Position numbers and translations under genes: made by a program. The notes under the pieces are model-generated. The model was not told the DNA's origin and made no database searches. It saw only the letters and a list, made by a program, of their open reading frames with translations. DNA of 55,635 nt from UBA8516 sp035457865 (GTDB lineage: Archaea > Thermoproteota > Nitrososphaeria > Nitrososphaerales > Nitrosopumilaceae). Location: positions 1-55,635 of the forward strand of contig DATIAR010000085.1 of the NCBI GenBank assembly GCA_035457865.1. Direction: 5' to 3'. The number at the start of each line of letters is the position of its first letter. The first letter of the stretch is position 1. Below, one piece after another: positions 33,449 to 42,077 of the stretch.

Positions 33449-36229
33449 GTGAGAAAACTTCTATTCGTTATTTCTATAATTATTATTTCTAGTATTAGTA
33501 TTGGTTCAGCATATGCTCATCCATTTATAGTAACCACAGAACCTGCACAATCTTCAAACATTTCCGTAGGAATAACACAAGTAATAATTCATTATTCTGA
33601 AACAATAGAAGTTGAATTTAGTACAATCAAAGTTCTTGATAATACTGGAAACCAAGTAGACAATAAAGATACAAAATACTTTGAAGGTGAAAATTCACTA
33701 ATTGTTACTACAAAACCGTTGAATGATGGGGTATATACAGTAACTAGTAAAGTACTTTCCAGAGTAGATGGACATGTAGTGGATGATGCCTTTGTCTTTT
33801 CTGTAGGTAATGCAAAAATAGATCCGTCACTTTTGAAAGAAAAAACAGAACAACCGTCAATATATCTTCCAGAAGCTGCAGCAAGGTTTCCAGGTTTGGT
33901 TGGACAAGTAGTTGTGTTAGGCGCTGTTCTTTCTTCATTATTGATTTGGAGATCACTTAAAACAAAGAAATCCATGAGAGAAAACTTTGAAGTATTACAG
34001 AAAACCCATTCTCATTTATTTTTAAAAATAACTGGCATTGGCTTGCTTTTGGTTCTAGCATCAAATATTATGATGTTAGCAGTTCAAACCATAGCTCTGC
34101 AAACCACAGCATTTGAAGTAATACAAACAGGATTTGGTACAACTTGGCTTGTAAGAATGATATTTACAATAATTTTATTGGCAATATGGTTCTGGACAGA
34201 AAGAAAAGTAGTTGTTGGAAAAATTCAACAACTTCTAATTCTTGGATTCTCACTTGGATTAATCTCAACAACAACAATGTTGGGTCATGGAACTGCAAGT
34301 ATGCATGAACCTGCGATAATATTGGATTATGTGCACAATCTTCTTGCTTCAGTATGGATTGGTGGCGTAATTTATGCTGCATTTGTAATGATCCCTTCAT
34401 TTTCTAAGCTAGAATCTGACAAAAAAGAACAATTTTCTCTTTTGATCATACCAAAGATTTCTAGTGTGGTGATTATTGCTGTAGGAATTTTAATTATTAC
34501 AGGTCCCACATTACTTTGGTTTTTGGAAAGTAATGTAGGATTACTTTATGATTCTACATATGGTAAGTTAATTCTTGCAAAAATTGCACTTGGTAGCATA
34601 ATGGTTGCTATAGGTGGTTATAATCAATTCAGAATACAAAAGCCAGCAGAAAAAAATCTAGAATCTAATAGAATTTTTGTCTATAACAAATTCAGGAGAT
34701 CATTAAAAATAGAATCAGTAGTTGGAATAGTGCTTCTTGGAGTTGTTGCGTTGTTAGCAAACAGCTCCCTTCCTGCAGGTGAGATGCAAGAAGCACAGGC
34801 AGAGAATGTCTCATTTGGGTATCAGACATTACAATTTTCAAGTGCGGCAAAGTTTGATACCTCTATAAATCCTCTTTCAACTGGTACAAATACAGTTACA
34901 ACATCCATTACATCTCTTGATGAAAAACCTATTGATGATATATTTGAGGTAATATTGAAGGTTTCAAATCCTCAGAAAGATATCTCTCCAATTGATCTCA
35001 AATTATTGCCAGTCAAATCTGCAGATGCGAATTCTCCCATAACAAAGTACGTAGGTAATGCAACATTTGGTTTTCCTGGAACATGGCATGTTGAAATTGT
35101 ATCATTACGAAAGCAAAATGCAAATGAAGCAGTGTCTTTTGATGTTGTAATAAAACCTCATCTTTCTGAATTACAGACAAATATAGTTGAATATAATTTT
35201 CCAGATGCAAATGTTGCACCACTATATCCTGTATTTGATGGCAAGAACACAATATGGATAAGTGATACTGCTAAACCACGAATATGGAAATTTACTATTG
35301 ATGATAAACAATTCAAACCATACGAATTTGATGGACAAATTTCTGTAACGTTGGATATAGACAATAATGGAAAAGTATGGTATACTGATACTCCAAACTC
35401 AAGAATTGGATTCTTTGATTCATCAACTGAAGAATTTGAAAACATTGATCTGCCAATAAAATCCATACCTATATTCATAGAAACTGATCTCAAAAATAAC
35501 ATTTGGGTTGCATTAGCAGACAGAAATATTTTGCTCAAGTATAATCAAGTTGAAAAGAAATTTGAAGAGTTTAAGGTCTCATCTGCTCCACAGTCTGGAA
35601 CGACTGCTCTAATTTTAGATAAGTCAGGTAACATTTGGTTTACTGAATCACAGGCAGGAAAAATAGGAGTCGTTAATCCAGACACAGGAGAATCTAAAGA
35701 ATTCAGACCACAGGATTCTCTAAAAGAACCTACAGCGCTCTTCTTTGATGAGAATGGGAATCTCTGGATTTCCGAGCATACAGGGCTTGCCGTTACAAGG
35801 TTTGATACCCTTTTAGAAACATTTGAAAGAATTCCTCTCTTTGATAAGGAATCATTACCATTTGGTATGACATCTGATAAGTTTGGCAATATCTGGATTG
35901 GACAACATACTGTTAACAAATTAGGTGTTTATGATCCTTATAATAGGAATTTTAAAGAAGTGCCAATCCCAACTGAACAATCGTTTACGCAATTTATTAC
36001 CTCTGATGATAGTGGAAACATTTGGTTTGCAGAACAACGTGGTCAAAAGCTTGGAATGGTTTCTATAACAGAAATTCCAAGACAGGTAGCTGTTTCACAA
36101 AGCAATGCATTTGAAATAAAATATGCAGAGCTTGTATCACCACTTATAGCATCAGGTATTATTGCAACATCATTGTTCTTTGTAAATAGCATCAAGGATA
36201 AAAGAAGAATTGATGATTTAATAGAATAA
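33449..36229 (+). CDS. CopC-CopD-beta-propeller fusion protein
   Basis: 926 residues from a GTG start. Signal peptide to 'SAYA' (23), then a CopC domain whose mature N-terminus is H24 ('HPFIVTTEPA') with a second ligand region 'RVDGHVVDDAFVFSVG'. Residues 150-445 are a CopD-type membrane domain of about eight helices ('DYVHNLLASVWIGGVIYA'). Residues 560-890 are a propeller with repeated 'G.IWFTESQAGKIGVVNP'-type blades ('GKVWYTDTPNSRIGFFD', 'GNLWISEHTGLAVTRFD', 'GNIWFAEQRGQKLGMV'), as in streptogramin-lyase (Vgb)-like propellers. A final helix anchors the C-terminus. It likely binds or imports copper; the propeller role is unknown. Confidence 0.88.
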   Translation: MRKLLFVISIIIISSISIGSAYAHPFIVTTEPAQSSNISVGITQVIIHYSETIEVEFSTIKVLDNTGNQVDNKDTKYFEGENSLIVTTKPLNDGVYTVTSKVLSRVDGHVVDDAFVFSVGNAKIDPSLLKEKTEQPSIYLPEAAARFPGLVGQVVVLGAVLSSLLIWRSLKTKKSMRENFEVLQKTHSHLFLKITGIGLLLVLASNIMMLAVQTIALQTTAFEVIQTGFGTTWLVRMIFTIILLAIWFWTERKVVVGKIQQLLILGFSLGLISTTTMLGHGTASMHEPAIILDYVHNLLASVWIGGVIYAAFVMIPSFSKLESDKKEQFSLLIIPKISSVVIIAVGILIITGPTLLWFLESNVGLLYDSTYGKLILAKIALGSIMVAIGGYNQFRIQKPAEKNLESNRIFVYNKFRRSLKIESVVGIVLLGVVALLANSSLPAGEMQEAQAENVSFGYQTLQFSSAAKFDTSINPLSTGTNTVTTSITSLDEKPIDDIFEVILKVSNPQKDISPIDLKLLPVKSADANSPITKYVGNATFGFPGTWHVEIVSLRKQNANEAVSFDVVIKPHLSELQTNIVEYNFPDANVAPLYPVFDGKNTIWISDTAKPRIWKFTIDDKQFKPYEFDGQISVTLDIDNNGKVWYTDTPNSRIGFFDSSTEEFENIDLPIKSIPIFIETDLKNNIWVALADRNILLKYNQVEKKFEEFKVSSAPQSGTTALILDKSGNIWFTESQAGKIGVVNPDTGESKEFRPQDSLKEPTALFFDENGNLWISEHTGLAVTRFDTLLETFERIPLFDKESLPFGMTSDKFGNIWIGQHTVNKLGVYDPYNRNFKEVPIPTEQSFTQFITSDDSGNIWFAEQRGQKLGMVSITEIPRQVAVSQSNAFEIKYAELVSPLIASGIIATSLFFVNSIKDKRRIDDLIE

Positions 36230-36249
36230 AAAGAATAATTAAGTTTGGG

Positions 36250-37095
36250 TCATACTTGTTTAATATTTGGAATTATTGTTTTATTTTTTAGCAGACCAGC
36301 TGATTTGATCCCAAGTGAGACAGAAAAAAATGCAATTGAAGTTAATACAATCATTCCACCAGGTACTATGTTAAATGTATAAGAAGAAAGTATTCCAATT
36401 ACTACTGAAGAAACTGCAAAAGTCATAGAAAGTATTGCAGTTTGTTTGAAGCCACGGGAAAACAGCATTGCAGTTACATTTGGTATAACAATTAATGATG
36501 ATATGAGCAAGATGCCTACAAGTTGCATAGAGCTTACTACTGTTATTCCAGCTATTGCAACAAGTAGATAATTCAATTTTTCAACTGGAATACCACTTAC
36601 CTTTGCTTGTTCTTCATTAAAGGTAGTGTAAACTAGTTGTCTATACAATAATAAAATTATAATCAAGATGGTTCCCGCTAGACCTAGAATTAAAATTACG
36701 TTTTCTAAACTAACAAGCAAAATACTTCCAAAAAGAAAGCTGAATATGTCTACAGTAAATCCACCTGCCAGACTGATAAGAACAACGCCCATAGCAAGAC
36801 CTGACGAAAGCAAAATTGCTACAGTTGCATCTCCTGAAATTTGGAATTTTTGTCTAATCTTAGTTAATCCAAGTGCACTTGATACAGAAACTCCAAAAGC
36901 AACCCATATTGGGTAAATTCCAAGAAATAACCCTGCAGCTACTCCGCCAAAAGCTGCATGTGCAAGCGCGTCACCAAAAAGTGAATATCTTCTAAGAACT
37001 AGAAAGAGTCCTACGACTGAACACATAAGGGCAATAGCTATGCCTGAAATGAGTGCTCTTTGCATGAATCCATATGAAAGAATTTCAAATACCAT
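36250..37095 (-). CDS. Metal ABC transporter permease (ZnuB/MntB family)
   Basis: 281 residues with seven to nine helices of the ABC-3 metal permease family: 'MQRALISGIAIALMCSVVGLF' region, 'LFGDALAHAAFGGVAAGLF' (the canonical D.L.HA motif), and 'GILLISSLIVIPNVTAMLFSR'. It forms the membrane channel for a divalent metal, zinc, manganese or another. It is the last gene of the leftward binding protein - ATPase - permease operon, with 1 bp between it and the ATPase gene. Confidence 0.93.
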   Translation of the reverse strand: MVFEILSYGFMQRALISGIAIALMCSVVGLFLVLRRYSLFGDALAHAAFGGVAAGLFLGIYPIWVAFGVSVSSALGLTKIRQKFQISGDATVAILLSSGLAMGVVLISLAGGFTVDIFSFLFGSILLVSLENVILILGLAGTILIIILLLYRQLVYTTFNEEQAKVSGIPVEKLNYLLVAIAGITVVSSMQLVGILLISSLIVIPNVTAMLFSRGFKQTAILSMTFAVSSVVIGILSSYTFNIVPGGMIVLTSIAFFSVSLGIKSAGLLKNKTIIPNIKQV

Positions 37096-37096
37096 T

Positions 37097-37822
37097 CTAA
37101 TCCTCGTGGTGATGCATATGCATCTGCATTGATGATTCTGAATACATTTTTAGTAAATCTTCATTATGGAAAAACTCTTCTGATATACCGTGAAAGAATA
37201 GAGTTCGATTAAGACAAGCTACTTTAGATGCAAGTTTGGCTACTGCATCTAGATCATGTGACGACCAAATTATTGTTATATTTTCTTTCTGATTTAGATC
37301 ATGTAGAATTTGATAAAACAATTCTTTACTTTGTGAGTCAATTCCGGTAACAGGTTCGTCAAGGATTAAGATTTTTGGATCATTTACAAGAGCTTTTGCA
37401 ATAAAGACTCGTTGTTGCTGTCCTCCGGATAGATCACCAATTCGTCTGTGACTTAGTTCATGTAACCAAACTTTTTGTAAAACTTCATCTATCCTGTCTT
37501 TTTTTGAATTTTTTGTCAAACCCATTCCCACAACTTCAGATATTGTAGCTGGGAAGTTCTTTTCAAATACAGGCTTTTGTGGCACATAGCCTATTTGACC
37601 CAGGTATTTTTTGGATTTTTTTATGCTAGTTCCAAAAAATCTGATTTCACCTTTGTAGTTATCTAAAAGACCAAGCATGCAGCTGAAAAGGGTAGTTTTA
37701 CCTGCACCATTGGGACCTATTATTCCCAAAAAATCTTTAGATTCTACTGAAAAATTTACCTTATCCAGTGCTAAAATACCCTGATAGTCAACTGTAAGAT
37801 TTTCAATCTCTACCACATTCAT
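37097..37822 (-). CDS. Metal ABC transporter ATP-binding protein (ZnuC-like)
   Basis: About 241 residues. Walker A 'GPNGAGKTTLF', signature 'LSGGQQQRVFIAKAL', Walker B 'ILILDEPVTGID' and H-loop 'WSSHDLDAV' are complete. The C-terminus ends in a His-rich 'MQMHMHHHED', suggesting metal sensing or binding. ATG 37822 gives a 4-bp ATGA overlap with the binding-protein gene and is preferred; ATG 37828 is in frame two codons earlier. Confidence 0.95.
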   Translation of the reverse strand: MNVVEIENLTVDYQGILALDKVNFSVESKDFLGIIGPNGAGKTTLFSCMLGLLDNYKGEIRFFGTSIKKSKKYLGQIGYVPQKPVFEKNFPATISEVVGMGLTKNSKKDRIDEVLQKVWLHELSHRRIGDLSGGQQQRVFIAKALVNDPKILILDEPVTGIDSQSKELFYQILHDLNQKENITIIWSSHDLDAVAKLASKVACLNRTLFFHGISEEFFHNEDLLKMYSESSMQMHMHHHED

Positions 37823-38736
37823 GAGCATAGTTCCTCCTTGAGATTAGATAGGTTTTGTTCCATTCTTTTTATATAATCGGAATTATTTTCATAGATCTCT
37901 ATAGGACTTAGAGTCAGTACTTTAGCTCCTATTTCGTCAGCAATGACTTCAGATATTCTTGGGTTTACTGCTTCTTCAGTAAAAATAATATGCAAGTCAA
38001 GATTTTGTGCCTTTTGAACAATTTGTTGTAGTGTTACTGCTGTTGGTTCCTCACTTGGATTAACTCCAATTATTGTATTTTGATTAAGACCATATTCGTT
38101 TGCAAAATAAGAAAATGCATCATGAAATGCAAGAAAGTCCTTTTTTACACAAATAGAAAGTTCATTTCTTATTTTGTTATCAAGTAAATTCAATTTAGTT
38201 TTGTAAGCGTTAGCATTTTCTTGATAATAATCACTGTTTTGAGGATCAATTATGATCAACCCATCTACTATGTTTTGTATTTGTTTTTTGGCTAAAACTG
38301 GATCAAGCCAGATATGTGGATCATTTTGACTTTTGTTATTAAACATGTGTTTATCTTTTTCTAATAATGGTATTCCATTACTTGCATCGACAACCAAAAT
38401 ATCAGGATTAACTGAAAATAGTTTTGTAATCCATGGTTCAAGACCAACACCATTTATCACTATCATATCTGCATTTTGCATTTTTTGGAGATCTTGAATT
38501 GTTGGTTCCCAATCATGTGGTTCTATACCTGAAGGAACAATTGCAGATACATCAATTTTTTCACCACCGATTATTTTTGTAAATTCATAAAGTGGATAAA
38601 ATGATGCAAGGACTTTTAGCTGACGTTGTTCTGCAAAACCTGTCACATGATTTTGTTCTGAAGCCCATAGTCCTAATGTAGCAAGTGGAATTACTATCGA
38701 TATGGCTAGTATCGCTGCTTGTCTATCACGATTCAT
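37819..38736 (-). CDS. Metal ABC transporter substrate-binding protein (ZnuA-like)
   Basis: 305 residues of the cluster A-I metal-binding lipoprotein/secreted family, with an N-terminal membrane anchor. Metal-ligand motifs are 'GIEPHDWEPT' (H74), 'NDPHIWLDP', 'LAFHDAFSYFANEYGL' and an acidic 'FTEEAVNPR'. No long His-rich loop typical of zinc-specific ZnuA is present, so zinc, manganese or nickel all remain possible. It is first in the operon and divergent from a NikR-type regulator. Confidence 0.93.
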   Translation of the reverse strand: MNRDRQAAILAISIVIPLATLGLWASEQNHVTGFAEQRQLKVLASFYPLYEFTKIIGGEKIDVSAIVPSGIEPHDWEPTIQDLQKMQNADMIVINGVGLEPWITKLFSVNPDILVVDASNGIPLLEKDKHMFNNKSQNDPHIWLDPVLAKKQIQNIVDGLIIIDPQNSDYYQENANAYKTKLNLLDNKIRNELSICVKKDFLAFHDAFSYFANEYGLNQNTIIGVNPSEEPTAVTLQQIVQKAQNLDLHIIFTEEAVNPRISEVIADEIGAKVLTLSPIEIYENNSDYIKRMEQNLSNLKEELCS

Positions 38737-38755
38737 ATCAAGGCGTTCTTTAATG

Positions 38756-38784
38756 TTATTAATAAATCTAAGAAATATTAATAA
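38756..38784. promoter_or_regulatory. Palindrome between metal transporter and NikR-like gene, candidate operator
   Basis: Perfect 9-bp inverted half-sites, ttattaata (38756-38764) and tattaataa (38776-38784), are separated by 11 bp, giving a 29-bp two-fold symmetric site. It lies 20-48 bp upstream of the transporter operon start and 44 bp before the regulator start, so a bound tetrameric NikR-type repressor would cover the transporter core promoter. The overall size is close to the 28-bp NikR operator of E. coli, though the half-site sequence differs. Confidence 0.6.
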
Positions 38785-38799
38785 TAATTACTGCTAAAC

Positions 38800-38809
38800 T
38801 TATAAAATA
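38800..38809 (+). promoter_or_regulatory. TATA box of the NikR-like gene
   Basis: ttataaaata, centred about 24 bp before ATG 38828, fits a leaderless or nearly leaderless transcript. It lies just outside the 38756-38784 palindrome. Confidence 0.5.
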
Positions 38810-38827
38810 CTTAATAATATTCTAGGC

Positions 38828-39211
38828 ATGCCAATTGTTTCAGTATCATTAAATGATGAAATTCTTTCTGAAATTGACAAGCTACAAAAATCTATGGGAT
38901 TTTCAGGCCGATCTGAAATAATACGAGCTGGAATTAGAAATTTGATTGCAGAAGAAAAACAACGAAGCAATCTTTCTGGTCTAATCCATGCCATACTAAT
39001 GATTATTCATGATGAAGATTCAGAGCAAATAGTTACAGGAATAAAGCACAATCATGAAGAATTAATTGACACACATTTGCATAGCAAGATAGAAGGGAAC
39101 AAATGCATGGAATTATTTTTGCTACATGGTGAAGCTGATAAGGTAGATGTGATGACAAAAGATTTTAAAACAAATAGAAAAATGGATCACGTTAAACTGG
39201 TCATAACCTAG
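38828..39211 (+). CDS. NikR-type metal-responsive ribbon-helix-helix regulator
   Basis: 127 residues. Residues 1-45 are a ribbon-helix-helix domain ('VSVSLNDEILSEIDKLQKSMGF', shortened: 'SVSLNDEILSEIDKL', 'SGRSEIIRAGIRNLI'); the rest is an ACT-like domain with the NikR metal set: H74/H76 ('KHNHEEL'), H83 and H85 ('THLHSK') and C93 ('NKCMEL'). The His-x-His to Cys spacing is two residues longer than in E. coli NikR. It is divergent from the metal ABC transporter and probably represses it when metal-loaded; nickel is the family metal, but the transporter type leaves zinc or others possible. Confidence 0.88.
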   Translation: MPIVSVSLNDEILSEIDKLQKSMGFSGRSEIIRAGIRNLIAEEKQRSNLSGLIHAILMIIHDEDSEQIVTGIKHNHEELIDTHLHSKIEGNKCMELFLLHGEADKVDVMTKDFKTNRKMDHVKLVIT

Positions 39212-39266
39212 ACTATCCACGTTAATAATATAGCAGAAACTTATATTCCCAACAAAATGAAAAATC

Positions 39267-40634
39267 TTGTTGAATTGTAAGATCTTTGCTGGTTTTTTTG
39301 TTTTATTAATTGTAATACCATCTATAACTCAAGCATTTGGACACGGTCTAAGTATCGATACTCCCCCTCCTGTGAACTATCAGGGGCGTGACATTACAAT
39401 TACTGCAGAGATGCTCCCACCTTTTTATGATAATGGAGGAATTGATAAACAGATCAAAGTACGCGCATTTGATCCTAAAACGGGCGAGAATATAAAAAAT
39501 GTAAATTTTTTGATAGGATTAAATTATAAAGATGAGATGATTTTTAGAAATTTTTTCTTTGCTCAAGACGGAGATTTGACAATAAAAGTATATCCAACTA
39601 ATGAAGGAGAAATTGAAATCTCTGGTGAGAAAGAACCATTGCTTGGAGGTTGGATGGCAACAGAAACAAAACCAATAGAATTGAGAGGACCCGTCTTTAG
39701 TTCTGGTGGTTTGTACCATTTAGAAATAGCAATACGTACTGTAGATGAACCGGATAACTTGCTTGATGAACCAATAAAATATGATGCATACATCAGTATT
39801 GGTCATACTACTTATCATGATCAAAAAACCAAAGATGGTCAGGATGTGAAATTTAGAGTAAGATCATATTATGACACAATAACAAATTTTGAGTACAATC
39901 CTAATGAAAAGACCATAACATTTGAAATGCCATTTGATTGGAGCGAACAAAACATTAGTCAACTTCCATATGTACATGAAGAATTATCATTTCCAAAGCA
40001 TTTTGCAGAACTTCTAGCCACAAGTTACAAGGGACAGGTAAACGGCATCGATTTATTCAAATCCTCAATTACAGTAGATGATTATTCTGTGGAAGATGAC
40101 AGAATAGTACATTTCTTACTAGTACAAGATCACATCAAAGTTCTTAGAGATCAACAAAAAAAATCTGGCGATTTACCAAATTATATGAAGTTTAAACTAA
40201 TTGCAAGTGATGAAATTACATTTCCGCTTACTGCTTTAACTGATAATCAACAATTTCAAGTAGATCTTTCATGGGATCCTCCAGTAATCCAACCTGGTCA
40301 GAAAACAAAATTTATCTTTACTGTAAGAGATTCTGCAACACTTGAAACAAAGCAACACTCAACGTATGATTTTGTCGTACTTGAAGCTGGAAAAGAAATT
40401 CACAGAACTTCTGGAAATGCAGTAATAGGTGGGGGATTTGAAGATTTTACTTTTGACGAAGAACAAACAGGTCCTATCATTATCAGATTTGAAAAAATTG
40501 CTGGTACAACAGCTTCAACACAATTTGCTCTAGTTGTAGTTCCTGAATTTGGACCGATTACGATTATGATCTTTGTATTTACAATGAGTTTAATTATAAT
40601 ATTGAAAAGTTATCCAAAAATTCTCTTCAAGTGA
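39267..40634 (+). CDS. Secreted beta-rich protein with PEFG C-terminal sorting signal
   Basis: 455 residues from TTG 39267. Signal peptide to about 'TQAFG'. The body is related over most of its length to the protein at 27.9 kb (shared 'GGLYH', 'MPF.W', 'VHEE' blocks). A final beta domain ('PGQKTKFIFTVRDSATLETK') precedes 'VPEFGPITIMIFVFTMSLII' and a lysine-rich end, a PEFG archaeosortase signal. So this family member is processed and anchored, while its relative instead ends in tryptophan-rich modules. Role unknown. An ATG at 39257 in another frame stops after seven codons and is not the start. Confidence 0.78.
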   Translation: MLNCKIFAGFFVLLIVIPSITQAFGHGLSIDTPPPVNYQGRDITITAEMLPPFYDNGGIDKQIKVRAFDPKTGENIKNVNFLIGLNYKDEMIFRNFFFAQDGDLTIKVYPTNEGEIEISGEKEPLLGGWMATETKPIELRGPVFSSGGLYHLEIAIRTVDEPDNLLDEPIKYDAYISIGHTTYHDQKTKDGQDVKFRVRSYYDTITNFEYNPNEKTITFEMPFDWSEQNISQLPYVHEELSFPKHFAELLATSYKGQVNGIDLFKSSITVDDYSVEDDRIVHFLLVQDHIKVLRDQQKKSGDLPNYMKFKLIASDEITFPLTALTDNQQFQVDLSWDPPVIQPGQKTKFIFTVRDSATLETKQHSTYDFVVLEAGKEIHRTSGNAVIGGGFEDFTFDEEQTGPIIIRFEKIAGTTASTQFALVVVPEFGPITIMIFVFTMSLIIILKSYPKILFK

Positions 40635-40639
40635 AATAA

Positions 40640-41572
40640 TTAGAAACCCTTCTCATTCAATATTAGAGCAAGAAGCGCTGCACGTGTATCCTTACCATAT
40701 TCTGCTTGTTTAAAGTATTTTGCATGTTTTGTTGAATCTACTTCCGGCGAAATCTCATCAACACGTGGTAACGGATGCATTATGATGGCATCTTCTTTCA
40801 TTTTTTTTATTATTTCAGGACCAATTTTGTAACTTCCTTTTACTTTGTTATACTCTTCTACATCCGCAAATCTTTCTTTTTGTATTCTTGTTACGTATAT
40901 AACATCGAACTCGTCTAGATTTTCTTCCAGATTAACTGATTCTGTGAATGATAGTCGTTTTTTGATTTCGTATGTGGAATCAGTCCTAATCTTTAATGCT
41001 TGTGGCGAAATAAGATGTACGTCTACTTTGTAGTTGCCAAGTGCATATAATAGAGAATAAACAGTTCTGCCATACTTCAAATCACCAACTATTGCTATTT
41101 TCAAGCCATCAATTTTCTTTTTTTCTTTTCTCATTGTATAAAGATCTAGAATTGCTTGTGTCGGATGTTCTTCTGTTCCACTGCCCGCATTTATCATTGG
41201 TTTTGTAGAGACCTCCGCTGCAAATCTACTCGAACCATCAAGTGGGTGTCTTAAGACAAGGATATCGGAATAAAGTGACATTATCTTCACAGTATCAGCA
41301 AGACTCTCACCTTTTTTTGCAGAAGAGGAAGAAGCATCAGCAATTCCTATGGATGTACCGCCCAGTGATGCCATTGCGGCTTCAAAGCTAAGTCTTGTTC
41401 TAGTACTTGGTTCAAAGAAAAGATATCCTAATGTTCTCCCACGTCCAAGCTCACGTCTCTCGTTTGGATTCATGTTAATTATTTTATCAGTGGCATCAAA
41501 AATGGTGTCAAATTTTTGTTTGTCAAAATCACGTATTGAGACAATGTCTTTTTGGAAAAAAGAATTGCTCAT
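40640..41572 (-). CDS. pyrB: Aspartate carbamoyltransferase catalytic subunit
   Basis: 310 residues with the full active site: 'FEPSTRTRLSFEAAM' (carbamoyl-phosphate loop), 'SSSAKKGESLADTVKI' (80s loop), 'HPLDGSSRFAAE', 'GTEEHPTQAILDLY' and 'MHPLPRVDEI'. It makes carbamoyl-aspartate in pyrimidine synthesis. Instead of a pyrBI operon, the regulatory subunit gene is divergent, with 42 bp or less between start codons. Confidence 0.97.
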   Translation of the reverse strand: MSNSFFQKDIVSIRDFDKQKFDTIFDATDKIINMNPNERRELGRGRTLGYLFFEPSTRTRLSFEAAMASLGGTSIGIADASSSSAKKGESLADTVKIMSLYSDILVLRHPLDGSSRFAAEVSTKPMINAGSGTEEHPTQAILDLYTMRKEKKKIDGLKIAIVGDLKYGRTVYSLLYALGNYKVDVHLISPQALKIRTDSTYEIKKRLSFTESVNLEENLDEFDVIYVTRIQKERFADVEEYNKVKGSYKIGPEIIKKMKEDAIIMHPLPRVDEISPEVDSTKHAKYFKQAEYGKDTRAALLALILNEKGF

Positions 41573-41614
41573 TCCAATTCAATAATATATATGAGTACTA
41601 TACAAAGTATTCCA
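41573..41614. promoter_or_regulatory. Divergent pyrB/pyrI promoter
   Basis: Only 42 bp separate the two start codons. atatatat at 41585-41592 suits pyrI, and tactatac at 41595-41602 suits pyrB on the other strand. The two core promoters must overlap, so polymerase binding for one gene should affect the other. Confidence 0.45.
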
Positions 41615-42076
41615 ATGTCAGAGTCTGATCTTATTGTTAGACGGATAAAAAATGGGACAGTTATTGATCATATTGAAGCTGGCAAAGGTCTCAAAGTTCT
41701 AAATGCACTTGAAATAGACGGAAAAGATGGAAACGTAATTACAATAGCGTTAAATGTTCCAAGTGCAAAGGTTTCAAAAAAAGACATCATAAAGGTAGAA
41801 AATAGATTTCTAAAAGATGATGATACAAACAAGCTGGCATTGATTGCACCAAAAGCTACTGTTAACATAATCAAAGATTACAAGTTAGTGGAAAAAAGAC
41901 GTGTTACTTTACCAAATGAGATTGAAAGAATTTTCAGGTGTTCTAATCCTGATTGTATAACAAATAGTGGCGAAGACATCGAATCAATAATGGATGTTGT
42001 GGACAAAACTGGACTTGTCCTTCGATGTAGATATTGCACAAGAATTTTAGATGTTAACGAGTTAAAGTATTACTAG
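41615..42076 (+). CDS. pyrI: Aspartate carbamoyltransferase regulatory subunit
   Basis: 153 residues from ATG 41615 ('MSESDLIVRRIKNGTVIDHI'), the family N-terminus; ATG 41591 is in frame eight codons earlier. The allosteric domain is followed by the zinc domain with four Cys in 'FRCSNPDCIT' and 'LVLRCRYCTR', which contacts the catalytic chain. A TATA-like run at 41585-41592 sits about 27 bp before 41615, which favours a leaderless transcript from that ATG. Confidence 0.95.
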   Translation: MSESDLIVRRIKNGTVIDHIEAGKGLKVLNALEIDGKDGNVITIALNVPSAKVSKKDIIKVENRFLKDDDTNKLALIAPKATVNIIKDYKLVEKRRVTLPNEIERIFRCSNPDCITNSGEDIESIMDVVDKTGLVLRCRYCTRILDVNELKYY

Positions 42077-42077
42077 A

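Noticed and set aside
33592..33975. 127-codon antisense frame inside the CopC-CopD gene
   Set aside because: Opposite-strand shadow of well-conserved CopC codons; no recognisable domain.
35158..35538. 126-codon antisense frame under the propeller
   Set aside because: Mirrors the repeated blade codons on the other strand; composition is that of antisense translation.
39257..39280. ATG at 39257 as start of the PEFG protein
   Set aside because: It is in another frame and reaches a stop after seven codons; TTG 39267 begins a proper signal peptide.
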